The translations under genes were made by a program, and so were the position numbers. Below, in pieces: positions 56,401-64,000 of a DNA stretch of 64,000 nucleotides (position 1 is the first letter of the stretch; every line of letters begins with the position of its first letter). This DNA is from Morinoia aosen. Taxonomy: Eukaryota; Arthropoda; Malacostraca; Amphipoda; Talitridae. Under the pieces are notes generated by a model. The model had not been told where the DNA came from, ran no database searches, and saw nothing but the letters and a program-made list of their open reading frames with translations. The DNA lies in NCBI GenBank assembly GCA_030386875.1, contig CM059574.1, positions 7,571,934 through 7,635,933 on the forward strand, written 5' to 3'.

Positions 56401-57640
56401 GGAGGTGTATGAAGTCAGATTCATCCCATATCTCACATTTGCCGAGCGGGAGGTACATCAGGGATTTTAGCCGTTAGCATTGCCGAGCGAAAATAATATA
56501 ATTTATGTTAAGACTGGATCTCATATTACACGGGTCATAAAATGTGAGCCGGCTCTGCGAGCTTTAGTTTTGGGAAATACACGATCTAGACTTTCTCATA
56601 AGGAACACTCCCCATATTCAATTTGATAATTCGTTGCGCTGGCACATGTAGCCACAGCGTAATAAAAATGCGGGGACCCGTGGCCAGCGGCACCAGGGCT
56701 CCGTCGAGAGTTGCCGTCAGACGAACCTTTATTTAATTAGCCGTGGCGGGAGGCGGTGAAGGACCCTGGGACCGACCCCTCCCCACCAGCCGTACCCCCG
56801 GTTGTGTGGGGAAAGGGGGGGGGGGCTCAGAACCTTGCCCGCCCCTCATTACCCTGCTCGTGTGGCGACCACCCTCCCCTTCGGGAGGGGGGAGCGCTGC
56901 CCAGGCGGGATTGAGTCGGACGAGTAGACGGGACTGTGTAGAGAGCCGTGGTCGTGAACGGACGTACTAGGGTTCGGTTGAAGGGTGAGACGAACATCCG
57001 GTTTTTGATACTTATAAAATTGAATTGATCATAACGGCCCGGGGATTCACTTGTGGAATTTAGAGACGGAGTTCAGTAAAGCGTGGCACGATCAACGGCA
57101 ATTTATTAACTTTGTGTGTGAGGGTGCAAGATTTAAACGCGTCTGTCATACGCTTCTTGGCTCGACCTTTTCGGTGGTTTTGACATTTCGTTGGCTTGGC
57201 AAATTTCCTTGAATAAACTATTCGTACATCGTTGGGGTGGTGTTACCCGGGAAATCCCTCGAAAGAGACTTGGAGATGTCCTGTTGTTTCCGGACCGGTT
57301 AAATGTTGTCTTCACTGCGCGTGTCTCGTGTCATCCTTGTTTGCCGTCCAATAAATATGAAAACGTAGGCCTCGTATATTTCCCTCTCTCTCTCGTAAAA
57401 GGGCACATGAAACACGTGCCGGCCCTCAGCCATCGCTACCTAACAAAATAATAGTTCACGTTTGTTCTCGCATCTTAATTAATTCATATCCTTAATTTCG
57501 AGGCTCTAAGCCTCTGGTGGCAGCGAAAAATAATCATTGAGTCTCATTCACGTACTTTTAACGTAACGTCGGCCGAGCGAGTTTAAGCAGAAAATAAACA
57601 GAAATGATGAAATAAAAACTCATAAATATAGAGTGCGGAA
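56401..57640. other. Intergenic stretch with a GC-rich patch and a possible LTR end
   Basis: 56655-56960 is very GC-rich (a run of ten or more G near 56815). Its 75-codon open frame is low-complexity Gly/Pro and is not called a gene. Near 57515 CTCTGGTGGCAGCG resembles an LTR end plus a TGGTGGCAGC-type primer site, with AATAAATATG upstream at 57351; no partner LTR is seen. Confidence 0.3.
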
Positions 57641-57649
57641 GAAAAACCC

Positions 57650-57850
57650 GACTCTTACAGAGGTGCAGGGCGACCTAAGCCAGTCTTCTCACGGCAGCGG
57701 CTCACACGTCTTCTCATAGCGACTATCCTCGCACCAATCGCCTCGTAGCAGGCTACCCACAGCGACTCTCCTTGCAGTCGTTCTCTCACAGCGGCTCTGA
57801 CATTCATAACATGTCGAAGCCTTTCTGCCAGTAGTAGCCTCATAGCTTCT
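57650..57850 (-). repeat. GC-rich coding-like repeat, copy 1
   Basis: The minus strand is open and reads LLLAERLRHVMNVRAAVRE. The related copy at about 61905-62105 reads QLLADRLRLENNIRAAVGE in the same orientation, with CTGCCAG...GTCGAAGC and CACAGCGGCTCTGA shared at the DNA level. Stays in frame in both copies. Product unknown. Confidence 0.55.
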
Positions 57851-58189
57851 GATCAAATACCGTTCCTATGAAATTAGACAGAAAGCTCTGTCAGTATTAT
57901 GCGCTTTACTGAGGAACAAACTTTCCCAGAGCATCAAAACACCTCAAACATTAAGAGAATTCAAAGCTAAAATTCAAATTCTAAATAGCTCGTTATCTTG
58001 CATCTACACAATAAGTGTGAGTTGCAGTACGTACTGGAAAGTAGTCAGGAATTTTTATTGCTAAGTATCATATCTTTCACTAAATTATACCACAAGCACG
58101 ACATCTCTGTAGCATGCAGGTGCAATGTGAATACTTGTGTGCGAATATTAAGTACATGTATGTATGCACATGTGACGCTCGTATACACA

Positions 58190-61100
58190 TGAAGAATATA
58201 TTCCAGTCCTTAAAATACTCGAATTAATCTTGTGTGACAATGTGTCGTTCCTTACACTCTTTGAGTAAATTTAGACCACACTATTTTAGGTTGTTTCGAC
58301 TTTCTCATTTTGTCCCACCAATGTCGCAAATGTTATGGTAAGCATTGTACAACGATCCTTCTCATGTATTTAAATCCGGTGAACTCTTTTATGCCAGCAT
58401 TATTAGCATAGGAAATATAATTTTGCGTTGCTGTAAAATATTTTATTCTATCCGAGCCGGTTATTCAACTTACAAGTTGATGTGAAACAATGTAAAATGT
58501 ACTCTATTGTCAACCTCACAGTCTAAGCCGCAAATAAATTTAAATCTACCCTTTTCACATTCAACGTTAGTCCTTCATATTACTAGTTTTTATGGTTGTA
58601 AGCTCAAATTTCAACATGAGAGTCCACTAACAAGAGTGTTTTCAACAATGTATCATATGGATTAAGTTTTCTTGATCACTTGTAATAAATTGCATTGTCA
58701 ATATCAGACCAACGCTACGAAGGAAACGAATTTTTCTTGGTTTTCCTCCCAACTATGTGGGAAATTCCACAACTTCATTTTCAACCACATTTTTAGTTTC
58801 ATTTGAAATTGACAAGGAACGAAAGTCGTGCAAGGTTTAGTAATTTATTATAGAGCCGTACAAGGTAGTTTATACCTTTAGGCGTTCAAAAGTAAACACA
58901 TCTGTGTCCGTAATTATTTTATATTCAAGTTTTCAAGATTAGGTTTCAAAGTTTAAAGTTGCAAAAGTGTGCGACGATCGCTCAAAGGCAGAGTAGGAAA
59001 GGGGCTTCGCAGCGTCGATGCGCGAAAAAAGCAACCAAGCGGCGTCTCAGCAGGGCAGAGCAAAGTATGCTTAACAGAAACGTTGCCGCCAGAGCGTGAA
59101 GCCAGGGCAAGAGGCCACATGCCGACCTGGTGCGGTGAAAAAACAAGGTAAGTTTAGACTGACGACCAGGAACTAAAGTTCTACTGTCAGAAAACGAAAC
59201 TTCAAGATATCAATATAGACAGCTCCCCTAAACGCACCCGCAAGGCCTAGACGGAGTTGCACGTTAGAGGTCAGGAAGACGAGACGCTGGACTGAAGAAA
59301 GAAAACTGTCAGTGGAGTGCCCCCAGTGTCACTGGCACGGAACGTAGAGATCATACTGAAGGCAAACGAAGCTAATTTAATGAACAGTTCAACCAAAATT
59401 ACGAACAATTAGTGGAAACAAAAACAAACGAATTCAAAGGCGTCAAAATCAATAAGAACAAACTAAACCTGCAACAACTCACCCAAGTTTATTGCCTCAC
59501 TTGGTGTGTATTATACCACTCTCAGAAGAATGTTGGGAAATTTAGAGGAAAACAGTCAAAGGCAGGTGTTCAGGTAAGGACAGATAGGATAGTTTAAGGA
59601 TTTTAGTTTAATGAAAGTCATAGGCCCAGAGGAAATGAATTTTAAAACAGCTCGAGGATGAGTTGTATCACATCCAAGTATTAGGAGCTGAATTTTTAGC
59701 TTAAAGTTCAATGAGTTATGAGCAACGCTCAAACTCTAATAAGGTTCGGCAATATGCCGTTTAGTTCAATTCAAGTTCAATGAGAAATAAGCAACGCTCA
59801 ATCTCAAATAGTAGCGGCAAGGTGCCGTTTATTCAATATTATTTAAAGTTCTATGTTTAAAACCTGAACACCTTTAAGAGATTAAATAAACCCCAAAATA
59901 AGCCAAAATTGAATAACAGACAGTCACGCAAACGTAAAAATAGGTAAAAAACAGAAGCAGCAAGAAATGTAGGATACTTAGGTATTGTGACGATAAAATT
60001 TGTGGGTTGACACCGGCAGGACAAACTCCAATGCAGCAAAAGACCAACGCTCACCTTTAAATCCTAACTAAAAACTAAAAATCTCCATCGCCATTACTTC
60101 CCACAGACTGCAAACGACCGAAAACAACGGAAAGAAGCAAAGCGACTCACCCAACTTCACGCCACGGTTACGACTGACAAGTGCACCTCGCGAGCATATG
60201 GGAGATTTTCCCACAACTACTCGTTTCAACAATTAACATGCATGAGTATTGCGATCCCCTTGTGTGAATATCAAGTCAGGGTCTAAATTTAAGATAGTTG
60301 AAAGCATTTTTCGCTCACAGTAAAACATTTGAAAATACAACGTAATTCGTTGGCAATTTTTACTTTCTTACGCTCGTGAGAGTATTATGACAGCACTATT
60401 TTCGGTAGTTAACTGTTCGTACTGTCCCAGCTATGCTACAAATGTGATGGTTACCATTGTACAACAATTCTCATGTCTCTAACTACGGTGAACTCTTTTG
60501 TGCCAGTATTATCAGCGTATTTAGTACATATTATAAATTTGTCTGATGGTAAAACACTTTATTTCATTTCGAGCTCATTATTTTGGCATTCTAATCGATT
60601 CATATGAACGAAAAAATTGTCCTGAATATTGATCTCATATCTTAGACGCAAAATAATTTACATCTGCCCATTTTACACTTTACTTTAATCCCTCTAATCA
60701 CTAGTTCCAATGTTCATTTGATCATATTCCAACACACTTGCGCCATGAGGAGTGATTTTAACTATGTGTCACAAGGATTATGTTTTCTTAGTTACTTATA
60801 TTTATTTGCATTTTCAAATCAAATTAATTAACGCAATGAAAAGAAGTATGTTAATGCGAATATATTTTAGCATTTTTTTCATGTTTCGTTCTTATTAAAA
60901 CATTTCAAAAGGCCACAGATTCGAGAATGTCATAACTTTATAGAACATCAATGTTTCATTTTCTTATTCTAGCCTTAAATTGTTCTTGTTAGTTTTGTGT
61001 GACAATTTCTACTTTCTTACGCTCGTGAGTACATTGTGACAACACTGTTTTAGGTAGTTAACTTTTTGTTAGGTTCCAGCTATGTTGAAAATGTTACCGC

Positions 61101-61880
61101 TAGCATTGTACAACAACCCATTTCATGTCTTTGAGTCCGGTGAACTCTTTTGCGTCAGTTCTATTGGCGTAAGTAGGAAATAATATAAATTTTTGTTATG
61201 GTGAATATTATATTCTCTCCGAGCTCATCATTTGGCATATTAGTTAATACATTAGTGTGAAAAATTGACCCAAATCCTAAATGTCGATCTCATTGTTCTT
61301 GACGCAAAATAAATAAATTCTGCTCATTTTGCTTTTAACATCAATCCCTCATGCTTGTATCACTAGTTCCTATGTTTGGATGCTCGTATTTCAATATAAG
61401 TACGCAATAACGAGAGGGTTTTCACCATTGTGTCAGATGGATAATGTTTTCTTAGTCACTTTTATTTCACTGCATTACCAAAATCAGACTACCGCAGCGA
61501 AGGGAACGCATTTTTTTCGTGCTTTTCTCCGAATCATTTGTTCCGACAATTAACATGGGTGTTACAATAACCATGCATGGATAGCAATTAAAGATCTCTA
61601 TCTTAAGGTACTTGAATGCGTTTTTGCTTTTATTTTAATATAAGTGCGCACTAATGAAAGTATTTTTTCAACTAAGCGTCACGAGGATTGTGTTTTCTTA
61701 GTTACTCATATTTAAATACGCTGTCAAAATTTGGTTACGCAACGAAGGGAACTCATTTTTGTTGTTTTTCTGTCAATCATTTTTAGTGTCTCAACATTTT
61801 ACGTGGGTATTACAATACCAATGCGTAATTATCAACTAAGGATGTTAATGTTAAGATATTTTAAAACCCAATGTCCAACA
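58190..61880. repeat. Degenerate tandem array with a period near 650 bp
   Basis: The word CATTGTACAAC recurs at about 58346, 60456 and 61108, and GGTGAACTCTTTT follows each by about 40 bp. Spacing is 652 bp between the last two. It is about 646 bp between the first two after taking out the insertion at 58756-60215. A partial fourth unit (second half only) runs from about 61630 to 61880. Three and a half units, clearly diverged, no coding content. Confidence 0.75.
58756..60215. mobile_element. 1460-bp TG...CA insertion in the array, ACTA target duplication
   Basis: Begins TGTGGGAAATTCC and ends GATTTTCCCACA; ACTA lies at 58752-58755 and 60216-60219. It interrupts one unit of the 650-bp array, whose two halves fit together when it is removed. 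Ends and 4-bp duplication suit a solo LTR; the 15-bp imperfect inverted ends would also suit a DNA element. Two or three short open frames (58969-59151, 59412-59597) are not recognised. Confidence 0.6.
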
Positions 61881-61904
61881 TTTCATGTGTGAACTTTATT
61901 GGAA

Positions 61905-62105
61905 ATAAAATGTTCTTTTTTTCAACCGCCGCCTCGCACTCGACCGCCATCCGCGCTGTAACGCCACGTCATCGAGTTGAGTCAGTTCTCCCACAGCGGC
62001 TCTGATATTATTCTCAAGTCGAAGCCGGTCTGCCAGCAGTTGACTCACAGCCTCTACCGACGCTTCGCACTCCCAGTCACTCGGCCGCCATCTGTGCTGC
62101 AACTC
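61905..62105 (-). repeat. GC-rich coding-like repeat, copy 2
   Basis: Minus-strand partner of 57650-57850: SVEAVSQLLADRLRLENNIR then AAVGELTQLDDVALQRGW. The two copies sit just outside both ends of the 650-bp array. About 75% alike where aligned by eye. Confidence 0.55.
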
Positions 62106-62109
62106 AAAG

Positions 62110-63105
62110 TCCTATGACGGTCCTTCAAGGCGTTCCTTGGTGCAGTACTGTCTGACTGTAATATTTTCCTTGTGTGCCATTACAGTCGGCGATATTCCCA
62201 ATAGAACGGCGTTTATTCCAGTTTTGTTTTTCTAATCCTATCGGATTCGTTTGTATAATACCTCAGGTACTCGCTTCGGGCATTGATATTCAAAGTCTTC
62301 ATGCTGGGTTCACATTGACACTCGCATTGGAAGCTCACAACCATGGGGCCCGGGCAAGTGAGCGTGGCGAAAGGGAAGCGATCGTTCACATTGGGACAGT
62401 GCTATGCAGGCAGTAGAAGCGTCAAGGTCGGCGGGCAGACGAGTGTTGCTCACAGCTCAGTTGCAATCCAGACGCTACGTTGGGAGGTACTGCGCTCCGC
62501 GCTCTAGTATTTCTCGCCAGGAGCGGCTGATGATTAGTAGAATAACGCTAATAATTTATTTCGTATGTCATTGGTTTCACGTTTTTTAATGTTCTTGTTT
62601 TTGCTGATTTTTTCAGCGTATATGCAGCATAAAATATGAAGGCTTCGGCAAGAATTATGCTAGTAAAACCATTTGTAGAAACACTCGATGCATATATGCT
62701 ACACTCTATGCTTAATTGTGGAAGCGCATATTACATGCCAAGCAGAAATATGTATCAATATAAATGCTTCACTTGAATAGCTCCAAATTTATATTTTTTG
62801 TTAGGAAGATTGCGCAGAAACAATGATACAGGATACAGTGTACTTCTTCAGACACGGAAAAAAGAATTTATTTCATTATTTTCTATTAATCATTAAGTGT
62901 ATACAATTCTCAACTACCCTTTATAACTTATCTGAACATAAATATTTTGAAACAGTAACAATTCTAATCTGAACGAATTAAGGACGATGATAACGAACCA
63001 AAAAAAGTAATCTAATCCAAGTTTGATCTTGAAGTACATATAATGTTTTTCATGAATGCAAGGAATAATTTTCAACCCTTCTTTTATACGAGGAATATAT
63101 TTTAG
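62110..63105. other. Intergenic stretch, possible transposon fragments
   Basis: GGGTTCACATTGACACTCGC near 62309 resembles a Harbinger-type end, but no partner was found. The rest is AT-rich with no gene. Confidence 0.35.
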
Positions 63106-63107
63106 CA

Positions 63108-63470
63108 TCAAATTCGAGGGTTGGACTTGATAATTGCGTGGTATTTTAGATTTTCAAAAACAAATCTTCTACGATTATCTGCCAGCAAAGTTTTATGCAG
63201 CGAAAACTTCCACTCGACATCGCAAGAAACAAGAGGAGCAAAGGTGAAGCAAGTTAGTTCGGAAGGTGAATATTCCTTAATGGATTCATCCATTGCGTCA
63301 GAGATCTCACGAGTCAAAATTGAGTTGATTGTTTTATCTTTTCAAAACCTTCGTTTATCACCAAAATGCATTTTAACTCTTGATAATACCTTATATCATA
63401 TCTGTTCTTCAATGTTTCCTATACGATATCCATTAATTTTATTGCTCTCGAAGTAGGAAGTCCCTGTCTT
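63108..63470 (-). pseudogene. hAT-type transposase C-terminal fragment
   Basis: The minus strand reads SELTCFTFAPLVSCDVEWKF then SLHKTLLADNRRRFVFENLK. This is the dimerisation-region pattern of a hAT-derived family common in insects (usual form F-x-APL-T-SCDVERSFS ... ENLK). Upstream codons in the same frame (KVLSRVKMHFGDKRRF) are broken by stops at about 63342 and 63402, so it is a remnant. The frame ends in TGA at 63108-63110. Whether the piece comes from a transposon or a domesticated relative cannot be told. Confidence 0.55.
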
Positions 63471-64000
63471 GCTATGCAAGAGCAATTCACATCCTTCGGT
63501 AACAATAATTTGATAAAGTGTGCACTAAGCCCCAAATGGTTCTACGTGATAATATTTAGAAACTAAAACCTCGTACCACGCAAAACTTCTCTCACGTGTA
63601 CTGAGTGAGAAAAAAGTTTTATATTTCACCTGTTTCTCGCGATAAATGCAATAGAGAAATTCTTCCTCGGCTTGAAAATCTTCAAATTCCTTGGAGTAGT
63701 CTAAGAATGATGCTTTTTGTTCACCTTCGGCATGGTTGTAGATCACTACTAGCCCTACTAATCTCAAATACACTTTATAAGGTAACTATATCCAAAAAAA
63801 ATTTGAGCGAATTCCCGCAAAATTAAAATGAACTTTTGAAGTGGCTGTAGCACCTTACAATTATAATTGATTTACGAAAAATTTAAATTTAAAAATTGAT
63901 TCAGTTATACAAAAAGATTTATATAATATTGGATGAAAAAAGAATATAATTTAAAAGTAATGGGGTTTTACTAGGTTTCAGTTTACTGCCACTTACAGTT
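63471..64000. other. Window end, no recognised features
   Basis: AT-rich. An 82-codon minus-strand frame at 63525-63773 has no recognisable domain; it could be more of the hAT-type remnant. Confidence 0.4.

Noticed and set aside
56743-56970. Gly/Pro-rich 75-codon frame in a GC-rich patch
   Set aside because: Low-complexity G-run translation; no signal or domain.
62290-62530. Harbinger-like end near 62309
   Set aside because: No inverted partner or TAA duplication could be found.

Overview
The window looks like a piece of a large, repeat-rich, AT-rich insect nuclear genome. The evidence is Ty3-type LTR elements with arthropod-style ends, a CR1/Jockey-like LINE, piggyBac-, Harbinger-, Tc1- and hAT-like DNA transposons, and one gene with GT-AG introns. 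Species cannot be told from the sequence; a large polyneopteran-type genome is a guess.

The one well-supported host gene is on the + strand and leaves the left part of the window at 12315. It is a family-B (adhesion) GPCR with C-type-lectin-like and Ig-like modules in its ectodomain. Its 3' exon (7924-12315) is about 4.4 kb and carries Ig, SEA-like, HormR-like, two lectin-like domains, a second Ig/SEA-like/HormR-like set, GAIN, GPS and seven membrane helices. A 176-bp exon (6213-6388) completes the first Ig domain with a phase-0 junction. A GC-rich 174-bp exon (1984-2157) encodes the end of another lectin-like domain, in a phase that fits. One in-frame TAA at 10000-10002 splits an otherwise open exon. 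The intron before the big exon holds a degenerate 25-bp tandem array whose units resemble 5' splice sites.

Only 33 bp after the receptor stop codon lies a 13.3-kb nest of retroelements (12349-25640) bounded by about 163-bp LTRs and a 4-bp TACT target duplication. The outer element is a broken Ty3-like element on the minus strand. It contains a plus-strand LTR-element fragment with its own gag (13.37-15.3 kb) and a 5'-truncated LINE (23.07-25.43 kb). Past the nest, an AATAAA at 25771 may be the receptor's original poly(A) signal.

From 26 to 64 kb I find no secure host gene; it is mostly layered mobile DNA. It includes two repeat-filled elements that share CCCAATTGAAAA-type ends (26.6-27.9 and 35.4-36.5 kb), a Harbinger-like element retaining a MADF-domain fragment (28.6-30.7 kb), a TTAA element beside a Tc1 transposase fragment (30.7-32.2 kb), and a 5.0-kb LTR element with apparently identical LTRs and no coding capacity (37945-42956) that landed inside a small piggyBac-like MITE carrying twin palindromes. 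Further on are an inverted duplication (45.9-47.8 kb), a 77-bp insertion with a 15-bp target duplication (51.6 kb), a second Harbinger-like MITE (55.9-56.4 kb), a tandem array with a period near 650 bp (58.2-61.9 kb) broken by a 1460-bp insertion, and a hAT-type fragment (63.1-63.5 kb). A short GC-rich patch at 43.7-44.0 kb could be the first exon of a secreted protein. Positions of splice sites, repeat ends and target duplications were read by eye; family names for transposons are inferred from ends, target duplications and short protein motifs.
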